Of a stretch of 5,200 nt of DNA, positions 1 to 5,200 are shown piece by piece. The position numbers and the translations under genes are program-made. The stretch lies in contig DAHVRG010000224.1 in the NCBI GenBank assembly GCA_027322565.1, positions 1-5,200 of the forward strand. Direction: 5' to 3'. The notes beneath the pieces were generated by a model that saw nothing but the letters and a program-made list of their open reading frames with translations, was not told the origin of the DNA and did no database searches. The first letter of the stretch is position 1; each line of letters starts with the position of its first letter. The DNA is from Georgenia sp. Its GTDB lineage: Bacteria > Actinomycetota > Actinomycetes > Actinomycetales > Actinomycetaceae.

Positions 1-1667
1 TAGACGATGTCGCCGCCCATGTCCTGCTCGATCATCAGGCGCGCGGCCTCGCGGGAGACCAGGAAGGACCCCTTGGCCATGACGTCGTGCTGGAGGTCCC
101 AGTCCGCCGTCGTCGTCTCGAGGAGCGGCTTGGAGACTGACAGGCCGGCGTTGTTGACGACGAGGTCGACACCGCCGAAGGCCAGTGCGGCCGCCTCGAC
201 GAGGGCCGCGACGGCGTCCTCGTCCGTGACGTCCCCGCCCACCGCGACGGCCGTGTCCGGCCCGCCGAGGGCGGCCGCGACCTCCTGCGCCCCCGCGAGG
301 TTGCGGTCGGCGACGACGACGCAGGCCCCCTCCGCGGCGAGCCGCTCGGCGACCGCCCGGCCGATGCCGGAGGCAGCGCCGGTGACCAGCGAGACGCGGG
401 TGGCGAGGGGCTTGGGGGCCGGCATCCGGCGGAGCTTGGCCTCCTCCAGCGCCCAGTACTCGATGCGGAACTTCTCCGACTCCGGGATGGGGGCGTAGGT
501 GGAGATCGCCTCGGCGCCGCGCATGACGTTGATCGCGTTGACGTAGAACTCCCCCGCGACCCGGGCGGTCTGCTTGTCCCGGCCGAAGGTGAACATCCCG
601 ACGCCGGGGACGAGGACGACGGCCGGGTCGGCGCCGCGCATCGGCGGGGAGTCCGGCTCGGCGTGCCGGCGGTAGTAGGCGGCGTAGTCCTCCCGGTAGG
701 CGGCGTGCAGCTCGCGCAGCCGGGCGACGGCGTCGTCGAGCGGCGCGTCGGCCGGCAGGTCGAGGACCAGCGGTCTGACCTTGGTCCGCAGGAAGTGGTC
801 GGGGCAGGAGGTGCCGAGCGCGGCCAGCGGGCCGAGCTTCTCGCGGCAGAGGAGGTCGAGGACGACGGCGGTGTCGGTGAAGTGTCCGACCTGCGGCCGG
901 TCGGTGCTCGCCAGGCCGCGGACGACGGGGGCGAGCGCGGCGGCGCGGGCGCGCCGGGTGGCATCGGGCAGCGGCTCCATCCCGGGGACGACGGCGCCGA
1001 AGGGGTGCTCGCCGCGGCCGGCCAGCTGCTCGGTGCGCTCGGCGATGAACCGCTCGGCGGTGCGGATGATCTCCAGCGAGCGCGCCTCGCACTCCTCGCT
1101 CGTCGCACCCCAGGCGGTGATCCCGTGCCCACCGAGGATGCAGCCGATCGCCTGCGGGTTGGCGCGCTGCACCTCGGCGATGTCGAGGCCGAGCTGGAAC
1201 CCGGGGCGCCGCCACGGCACCCAGACCACGCGGTCGCCGAAGCACTCGCGCGTGAGCCGCTCCCCGTCGGCAGCGGTGGCCAGCGCGATCCCGGAGTCGG
1301 GGTGGAGGTGGTCCACGTGGGGCAGGTCGACCAGCGCGTGCATCGCGGTGTCGATGCTCGGGGCGGCGCCGCCCCGGCCGTGCAGGCAGTAGTCGAAGGC
1401 GGCGACCATCTCGTCCTCGCGGTCCTCGCCGGGGTAGACGTCCACGAGGGCACGCACCCGGTCGAGGCGCAGCACCGCCAGTCCCGCCTCGGTCAGGGTG
1501 CCGAGGTCGCCGCCGGAGCCCTTGACCCAGCACAGCTCGACCGGCCCGCCGGTCACCGGGTCGGTCGCGGTGCCCTTGGCCGAGGTGTTCCCGCCGGCGT
1601 AGTTGGTGTTGCGCGGGTCGGCGCCCAGCCGGTTGGAACGGGCGATGAGGTCGGCGGTGCTGCTCAA
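1..1667 (-). CDS. rhaEW: Bifunctional L-rhamnulose-1-phosphate aldolase / L-lactaldehyde dehydrogenase (SDR), C-terminus cut by window edge
   Basis: Cytoplasmic fusion enzyme that should cleave rhamnulose-1-phosphate to dihydroxyacetone phosphate and L-lactaldehyde, then oxidise the aldehyde to lactate. The frame is open from TTG 1667 to the left edge, giving 555 residues; the family is usually about 680, so roughly 120 are missing. The class II aldolase domain (about 1-400) has phosphate-binding segments GGNTS (25-29) and KGSGGDLG (49-56), and likely zinc histidines H120 and H122 (HLHPD) and H181 (GGHG). The SDR domain (about 424 onward) has TGAASGIG (429-436), D454 after the second strand, which favours NAD over NADP, D479 and NNAG (505-508). 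The catalytic Ser and YxxxK would fall beyond the window. The TTG is chosen because AGGAG lies 6 nt upstream and no other start precedes the conserved N-terminus; the next in-frame ATG is residue 87. It follows rhaI after 34 bp. Other names in use are RhaD-type aldolase/ADH and YuxG. I see no frameshift. Confidence 0.93.
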   Translation of the reverse strand, partial: MSSTADLIARSNRLGADPRNTNYAGGNTSAKGTATDPVTGGPVELCWVKGSGGDLGTLTEAGLAVLRLDRVRALVDVYPGEDREDEMVAAFDYCLHGRGGAAPSIDTAMHALVDLPHVDHLHPDSGIALATAADGERLTRECFGDRVVWVPWRRPGFQLGLDIAEVQRANPQAIGCILGGHGITAWGATSEECEARSLEIIRTAERFIAERTEQLAGRGEHPFGAVVPGMEPLPDATRRARAAALAPVVRGLASTDRPQVGHFTDTAVVLDLLCREKLGPLAALGTSCPDHFLRTKVRPLVLDLPADAPLDDAVARLRELHAAYREDYAAYYRRHAEPDSPPMRGADPAVVLVPGVGMFTFGRDKQTARVAGEFYVNAINVMRGAEAISTYAPIPESEKFRIEYWALEEAKLRRMPAPKPLATRVSLVTGAASGIGRAVAERLAAEGACVVVADRNLAGAQEVAAALGGPDTAVAVGGDVTDEDAVAALVEAAALAFGGVDLVVNNAGLSVSKPLLETTTADWDLQHDVMAKGSFLVSREAARLMIEQDMGGDIV

Positions 1668-1673
1668 CGAGGT

Positions 1674-1678
1674 CTCCT
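1674..1678 (-). promoter_or_regulatory. Ribosome binding site of rhaEW
   Basis: On the minus strand AGGAG lies 6 nt before the TTG at 1667. It is the clearest Shine-Dalgarno sequence in the left half of the window and decides the non-ATG start of the aldolase/dehydrogenase. Confidence 0.8.
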
Positions 1679-1683
1679 GGTGG

Positions 1684-1697
1684 GTCGGGTGTCGGGT
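1684..1697. repeat. Tandem 7-bp direct repeat in the rhaI-rhaEW gap
   Basis: GTCGGGT occurs twice in direct succession on the plus strand (ACCCGAC twice on the coding strand) inside the 34-bp gap between the rhaI stop and the rhaEW ribosome binding site. It has no dyad symmetry, so it does not look like an operator or terminator. It may be chance in GC-rich spacer DNA or a site of replication slippage. Confidence 0.5.
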
Positions 1698-1701
1698 GGG
1701 C

Positions 1702-2871
1702 TCAGGCGCCCCAGCCGGCCTGGGTACCGCCGACGCGCTCGGTGGCGATCTGCTCCAGGTAGCCGGTGGCGGCGAAGGCGGCCATCGGGTCCTCCGGCAG
1801 GCCGTGCTCGGCCCGCCACTGCGTGAGGCGGGGGCGCACGTCGGTCCAGAAGGCCTCCATGAGGACGGTGTTGGCGGCGAGCACGTCGTTGCGGGCACGG
1901 GCGTCGGCGAGCGCGGCCTCGTCGACCAGCAGCGCCTTGAGCACCGCCTCCTGGACGTTGAGCACCGAGCGGATCTGGCCGGGGATCTTGGCCTCGATGT
2001 TGTGGCACTGGTCGAGCATGAAGGCGACGGTGGAGCCGGGGCCCAGGCCGCCGCCGCGGGCCACCTCGACCATGATCCGGAAGAGCTGGAAGGGGTCGGC
2101 GGCACCGACGATGAGGTCGTCGTCGGCGTAGAAGCGGGAGTTGAAGTCGAAGGCCCCGAGCCGGCCGAGCCGGAGCAGCTGCATGACGATGAACTCGATG
2201 TTCGTGCCGGGGGCGTGGTGTCCGGTGTCGAGGCACACCACCGCCCGCTCCCCGAGCGCGACGACGTGGGCGTAGGCGGTGCCCCAGTCGGGGACGTCGG
2301 TGTGGTAGAAGGCCGGCTCGAAGAGCTTGTACTCCAGCACCAGCCGCTGGTCGGGGCCGAGCTGGGAGTAGATCTCGGCCAGTGACTCCGCGAGCGCCTC
2401 CTGCCGTCCGCGCAGGTCGTCCTGGCCGGGGTAGTTCGTGCCGTCGGCGAGCCAGACCTTCAGGTCCCGGGACCCGGTGGCGGCCATGACCTCCAGGCAG
2501 TGGAGGTGGTGGTCCACGGCCTTGCGGCGCACCGCGGGGTCGCGGGAGGCGAGCGAGCCGAACTTGAAGTCCTCGTCCTGAAACGTGTTGGAGTTGACCG
2601 TGCCCAGCCGCATCCCGAGGTCCTCGGCGTGGCGGCGCAGGTGGGCGTAGTCGTCGACGGTGTCCCACGGGATGTGCAGGGCGACCGTCGGGGCGCCGCC
2701 GGTGTGGCGGTGGACCTGGGCGGCGTCGGCGACCTTCTCGTAGGGGTCGCGTGGCACCCCCGCCTGCGGGAAGACTTTGAAGCGCGTCCCGGAGTTGGCG
2801 AAGGCCCAGGAGGGCAGCTCGATCTCCAGGTCGCCGAGCGTGGTGAGGGGGTCCGGCGCCGTGGCCGTCAT
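1702..2871 (-). CDS. rhaI: L-rhamnose isomerase, Streptomyces subtype
   Basis: Cytoplasmic metal-dependent aldose-ketose isomerase converting L-rhamnose to L-rhamnulose, the first committed step of the pathway. The protein is 389 residues, about the size expected for the Streptomyces subtype (TIM barrel, xylose-isomerase-like), and is not the E. coli RhaA type. By hand alignment to the Pseudomonas stutzeri enzyme, the metal and catalytic residues are E180 and K182 (VLEYK), D215 and H218 (LDTGHH), D250 and D252 (YADDDL) and D287 (MLDQCH). D242 sits where the P. stutzeri enzyme has His281. The start is ATG 2871, which overlaps the rhaM stop in an ATGA (4 bp); this suggests translational coupling, and only a weak purine-rich GAGAGAAAG lies 10 nt upstream. 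The same frame stays open to an ATG at 3138, but that would overlap rhaM by about 270 bp and the extra residues do not resemble the family. The stop is TGA at 1704-1702. Confidence 0.95.
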   Translation of the reverse strand: MTATAPDPLTTLGDLEIELPSWAFANSGTRFKVFPQAGVPRDPYEKVADAAQVHRHTGGAPTVALHIPWDTVDDYAHLRRHAEDLGMRLGTVNSNTFQDEDFKFGSLASRDPAVRRKAVDHHLHCLEVMAATGSRDLKVWLADGTNYPGQDDLRGRQEALAESLAEIYSQLGPDQRLVLEYKLFEPAFYHTDVPDWGTAYAHVVALGERAVVCLDTGHHAPGTNIEFIVMQLLRLGRLGAFDFNSRFYADDDLIVGAADPFQLFRIMVEVARGGGLGPGSTVAFMLDQCHNIEAKIPGQIRSVLNVQEAVLKALLVDEAALADARARNDVLAANTVLMEAFWTDVRPRLTQWRAEHGLPEDPMAAFAATGYLEQIATERVGGTQAGWGA

Positions 2872-3212
2872 GTCAGTCCAGCTTTCTCTCGTTGGTCCGC
2901 GAGGTCGAACACCTCGTCGAGGCGGACGAACTGCTCGTCGGGTCGGGCGTCGTCGGAGACGAAGAACTCGGCCATCTGCGCCTGCCAGCGGGCGTTGACC
3001 GCGGTGGCGGCCATCGCCCGCTGGGCGGCATCGAGGTCCTCGCTCTCCACGTACCCGACGAGCAGTCCGTCCGGTGCCAGGAACAGGGAGTACCTGCGCC
3101 ACCCGCTCTCGTGCAGCGCCTGGAGCATCTCCGGCCACACAGCGGCATGCCGGGCGCGGTACTCCTCCGCGCGGTCGGGTCGGATGCGGGCGACGAGGCA
3201 GTAGCGGCGCAT
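2868..3212 (-). CDS. rhaM: L-rhamnose mutarotase
   Basis: Small cytoplasmic enzyme of the RhaM/YiiL family (dimeric alpha/beta barrel fold) that interconverts the alpha and beta anomers of L-rhamnose, supplying the form used by the isomerase. It is 114 residues, against 104 for E. coli RhaM. Y18 and H22 in the segment EEYRARHAAVWPE fall at the same residue numbers as the active-site Tyr and His of the E. coli protein, and the later VNARWQAQM segment matches the conserved RW region. The C-terminus is about ten residues longer (DQREKAGLT tail). It begins 3 bp after the rhaS stop with no Shine-Dalgarno sequence, and its TGA overlaps the rhaI ATG by 4 bp, so it is probably translated by coupling on both sides. 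Confidence 0.94.
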   Translation of the reverse strand: MRRYCLVARIRPDRAEEYRARHAAVWPEMLQALHESGWRRYSLFLAPDGLLVGYVESEDLDAAQRAMAATAVNARWQAQMAEFFVSDDARPDEQFVRLDEVFDLADQREKAGLT

Positions 3213-3215
3213 GGG

Positions 3216-4322
3216 TCAGAAGTTGAAGTCGTCGATGTTGTCGGCGTTGAAGCGGGTCGGCGGCCCGAGCACGATGACGCCCTCCGGGCCGACGGTGTAC
3301 TCACCGAGCTCGCCGGCGGTGAAGGTGTCGCCCTCGCCGCTGATGATCCCCGAGGCCAGGGCGGCCCCGGTCCACGCGGCGAGCTCGCCGAGGGCGCCCG
3401 GGTCCCACAGCGCGAACTCGGTGACGGTCCCGTCCTTGACGTACTCGCGCATGTCGTTCGGGGTGCCCAGGCCCGTGACGGCGACGTCGTAGTCCGAGCC
3501 CTGGACGTACCGGGCCGCGGCGAGGATGCCGACCGTCGTCGGGGCGACGATGACCTCGAGGTCGGGGTGGGCCTGGAGCAGGCCCTGCGTCTCGGCGAAG
3601 GACTTCTCGTCCTCGTCGTCGCCGTAGGCGATGGCGACGAGCTCGAGGTCGGCGTAGTCCGGGTTGTTCTCCAGCTCCTCCTCCATGACGGCGATCCAGG
3701 CGTTCTGGTTCGTCGCGTTGGCGGTGGCGGACAGGACGGCGATCTGGCCCGCGCCGTCGGCCTGCTCGGCGGCCATCTCGATGAGCGCGCGGCCCACCTC
3801 CTCCCCCTCGACCTGGCTGACGAACAGGTCGCGGCAGGCGGGGTCGACGTCGGAGTCGAAGGTGACGATGGCGGTGCCGCCCGCGCTCGCCTGGTCGAGC
3901 GACGAGCACAGCGCGTTCGGGTCGTTGGCGGACAGGAGGATGGCGTCCACGCCCTGCTGGGAGAGGGTGTTGATGTAGCTCACCTGGGAGGAGGCGGAGG
4001 CGTCGGAGGGACCGGTGTACTCGTAGGTGCCGCCGAGCTCGGTGACCACGGCCTCGGCGCCCTCGGAGGAGGTCTCGAAGTAGGGGTTGTTCACCGACTT
4101 CGGCAGCATGGTGATGGCCAGACCCTCGGCGAACTCACCGGTGCCGCCCTCCCCCTCGTCCAGGCCCTCGGGCGAGGCCTCGCCCTCGGAGGTGAAGGTC
4201 TCCTCCGCGTCGCTGTTGTCCTCGTCCTGGTTGTCGCGGGTGGTGCCGCCGCAGGCGGCGAGGGTCAGCGCGAGGCCGAGCGTCAGCGCGGTGACGCGGG
4301 TGCGTCGTTGCGTCCTCGTCAT
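3216..4322 (-). CDS. rhaS: Rhamnose ABC transporter substrate-binding lipoprotein
   Basis: Extracytoplasmic sugar-binding lipoprotein of the RbsB/periplasmic-binding-protein-4 family, RhaS subgroup; it should deliver rhamnose to the neighbouring permease. It is 368 residues. A basic n-region (RTQRRTR), a hydrophobic stretch (about 10-22) and lipobox LAAC with lipidated C24 form a type II signal peptide. Residues 27-66 are an acidic Gly/Ser linker (15 Asp/Glu, one Arg). The binding domain starts near residue 67 with ITMLPKSVNNPYF (70-82), followed by SANDPNAL (131-138), TFDSD (154-158), ATNQNAW (203-209), TGLGTP (283-288) and FALWDP (303-308), all as expected for RhaS proteins. C139 and C163 could form a disulfide. 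ATG 4322 is preferred over ATG 4337 because AAGGA lies 6 nt upstream of it; starting at 4337 would add only five residues and place that site inside the gene. The gap to the permease stop is 11 bp. Rhamnose specificity is inferred partly from rhaM, rhaI and rhaEW downstream. Confidence 0.94.
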   Translation of the reverse strand: MTRTQRRTRVTALTLGLALTLAACGGTTRDNQDEDNSDAEETFTSEGEASPEGLDEGEGGTGEFAEGLAITMLPKSVNNPYFETSSEGAEAVVTELGGTYEYTGPSDASASSQVSYINTLSQQGVDAILLSANDPNALCSSLDQASAGGTAIVTFDSDVDPACRDLFVSQVEGEEVGRALIEMAAEQADGAGQIAVLSATANATNQNAWIAVMEEELENNPDYADLELVAIAYGDDEDEKSFAETQGLLQAHPDLEVIVAPTTVGILAAARYVQGSDYDVAVTGLGTPNDMREYVKDGTVTEFALWDPGALGELAAWTGAALASGIISGEGDTFTAGELGEYTVGPEGVIVLGPPTRFNADNIDDFNF

Positions 4323-4328
4323 GTCGGT

Positions 4329-4333
4329 TCCTT
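4329..4333 (-). promoter_or_regulatory. Ribosome binding site of rhaS
   Basis: AAGGA on the minus strand, directly after the permease TGA and 6 nt before ATG 4322. It selects the downstream of two in-frame ATGs (4337 and 4322) as the rhaS start. Confidence 0.75.
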
Positions 4334-5200
4334 TCATCGTGCCGCGGGCGCGGCGGTGGGGGCTGGGTCGGGGTCGGGTGCCTCCGCGGCGGCCGGCCGG
4401 CGACGGCGCAGCGCCAGCCGGGCCCGGGCGAGGACGTTGGGCAGGAGGACGGAGATGATGAGGAGGGAGCCGGTGACCACGGTGAGTGCCTCGGTGGAGA
4501 CCCGCCCGAGCCGCAGCGCGTTCTGCACCGACATGAGGAGGACGACGCCGGCGAGGACGCCCGGCAGGGAGCCCTTCCCCCCGAAGATCGACACGCCGCC
4601 GAGCAGGACGGCGGCCACCACCGTCAGCTCCAGGCCGAAGGCGTTGTCGGCGCGGGCCGAGGCGTAGCGCATCGTCCAGAACGCGCCGACCAGGCCGGCT
4701 ACCGCGCCGGAGGTGACGAAGAGGAGGAAGCGCGTGCGGCGCACGTGGATCCCGGCGTAGGCGGCGGCGGTGACGTTCGCGCCGATGGCGTAGATCGCCC
4801 GGCCTGCCGGGGTGGCGTGGAGGACGACGGCGAACACCGCGGCCAGGACGAGCAGACCGGGCAGGACGTTCGGCATCCAGCCGACCGCGCCGATGGTCCA
4901 GCCGGTGAAGGAGCGTGGGAAGTCCGCGACGGCGCTGTCCCCGAGGAGCACGTAGGACAGCCCGCGGTACAGCGCGAGTGTCCCGATCGTCACCGCGAGC
5001 GCCGGCAGTCCCAGCCCGGCGACGAAGAACCCGTTGACCGCACCGAGGACCGCACCGAGCACGACGGCGAGGGCGAGGATCGTCTCCAGCGGGAGCCCGG
5101 CCTCCCACAGCACCCCGACCGCGCAGGAGGTCAGGCCGACCATCGAGGCGACGGACAGGTCGATGTCCCCCGTGATGATGATGAGCGTCATCGGCAGGGC
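4334..5200 (-). CDS. Rhamnose ABC transporter permease (RbsC family), N-terminus cut by window edge
   Basis: Integral membrane permease of the sugar ABC importer family BPD_transp_2 (RbsC-like), probably one of the two rhamnose permeases RhaP/RhaQ; I cannot tell which. The 288 visible residues start inside a membrane segment (ALPMTLIIITG). The frame is open to 5200, and the internal Met at 5191 is not the start, because this motif lies well inside family members; perhaps 40-60 residues are missing. Recognisable parts are GDIDLSV (usually GGIDLSV), the hydrophobic segment around LAVTIGTLALYRGL, the cytoplasmic loop IGANVTAAAYAGI that contacts the ATPase, and GGVSIFGGKGS followed by GVLAGVVLL near the end. 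Several hydrophobic stretches fit membrane helices. The C-terminal tail is Arg-rich then Ala/Pro-rich (about 30 residues) and probably cytoplasmic. The stop is 11 bp before rhaS. The ATPase and probably a second permease should lie upstream beyond 5200. Confidence 0.92.
   Translation of the reverse strand, partial: ALPMTLIIITGDIDLSVASMVGLTSCAVGVLWEAGLPLETILALAVVLGAVLGAVNGFFVAGLGLPALAVTIGTLALYRGLSYVLLGDSAVADFPRSFTGWTIGAVGWMPNVLPGLLVLAAVFAVVLHATPAGRAIYAIGANVTAAAYAGIHVRRTRFLLFVTSGAVAGLVGAFWTMRYASARADNAFGLELTVVAAVLLGGVSIFGGKGSLPGVLAGVVLLMSVQNALRLGRVSTEALTVVTGSLLIISVLLPNVLARARLALRRRRPAAAEAPDPDPAPTAAPAAR

Noticed and set aside
35..1453. Minus-strand open frame of 472 codons overlapping rhaEW in another frame
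   Set aside because: The translation is Ser/Pro/Arg/Thr-rich with no motifs, while the frame starting at TTG 1667 gives a continuous aldolase/dehydrogenase.
1668..1701. Possible internal promoter or terminator between rhaI and rhaEW
   Set aside because: Only 34 bp, with a tandem 7-mer and a ribosome binding site but no inverted repeat, no T-run and no -10/-35-like pair.
663..1826. Plus-strand open frame of 387 codons opposite rhaEW and the end of rhaI
   Set aside because: Antisense shadow of a gene with intact catalytic motifs; the translation is low-complexity Gly/Val/Arg and spans the rhaI-rhaEW boundary.
2872..3138. N-terminal extension of rhaI to ATG 3138
   Set aside because: It would overlap nearly all of rhaM in another frame, is Arg/Gly/Ala-rich without family similarity, and the ATG at 2871 gives the usual family length and an ATGA coupling overlap.
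2892..4667. Plus-strand open frame of 591 codons opposite rhaM, rhaS and the permease
   Set aside because: It lies antisense to three well-recognised genes and its composition is repetitive Gly/Val/Ala/Asp/Glu, as expected from reading the complement of GC-rich codons. It shows no family resemblance and crosses three gene boundaries.
3216..5108. Minus-strand frame of 630 codons that appears to fuse sequence to the front of RhaS
   Set aside because: The part upstream of 4337 is an out-of-frame reading of the permease gene. The signal peptide and lipobox begin at 4322 behind a ribosome binding site, so this is not a real fusion.

Overview
This window is part of an L-rhamnose uptake and catabolism operon, probably from a high-GC actinobacterium. 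Base composition is strongly GC-rich, third codon positions are almost all G or C, and the best family matches by eye are Streptomyces/actinobacterial-type rhamnose proteins. A Micrococcales-type host is plausible, but I cannot place the genus. Every real gene lies on the minus strand, so transcription runs from position 5200 towards position 1.

Layout in order of transcription: (1) the 3' part of an RbsC-like sugar ABC permease (4334 to beyond 5200, start outside the window); (2) rhaS, the rhamnose-binding lipoprotein (3216-4322); (3) rhaM, L-rhamnose mutarotase (2868-3212); (4) rhaI, L-rhamnose isomerase of the Streptomyces subtype (1702-2871); (5) the first 555 residues of a bifunctional L-rhamnulose-1-phosphate aldolase / short-chain dehydrogenase, rhaEW, starting at TTG 1667 and running off the left edge. 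The gaps are 11 bp, 3 bp, a 4-bp ATGA overlap and 34 bp. No promoter, terminator, RNA gene, mobile element or CRISPR array is visible. The operon promoter must lie beyond 5200.

How the genes work together: RhaS captures rhamnose outside the membrane and hands it to the permease, which should work with an ATPase and probably a second permease encoded upstream. RhaM interconverts the rhamnose anomers and RhaI isomerises rhamnose to rhamnulose. A kinase, not in this window, should make rhamnulose-1-phosphate. RhaEW then cleaves this to dihydroxyacetone phosphate and L-lactaldehyde, and its dehydrogenase half oxidises the lactaldehyde to lactate.

I see no undescribed system here. The points worth a second look are small: an aspartate in RhaI where the Pseudomonas stutzeri enzyme has a metal-binding histidine, an acidic linker in RhaS, the absence of a ribosome binding site before rhaM, a TTG start on rhaEW, and the kinase missing from the window. 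Several long open frames on the plus strand are GC-driven shadows of these genes.
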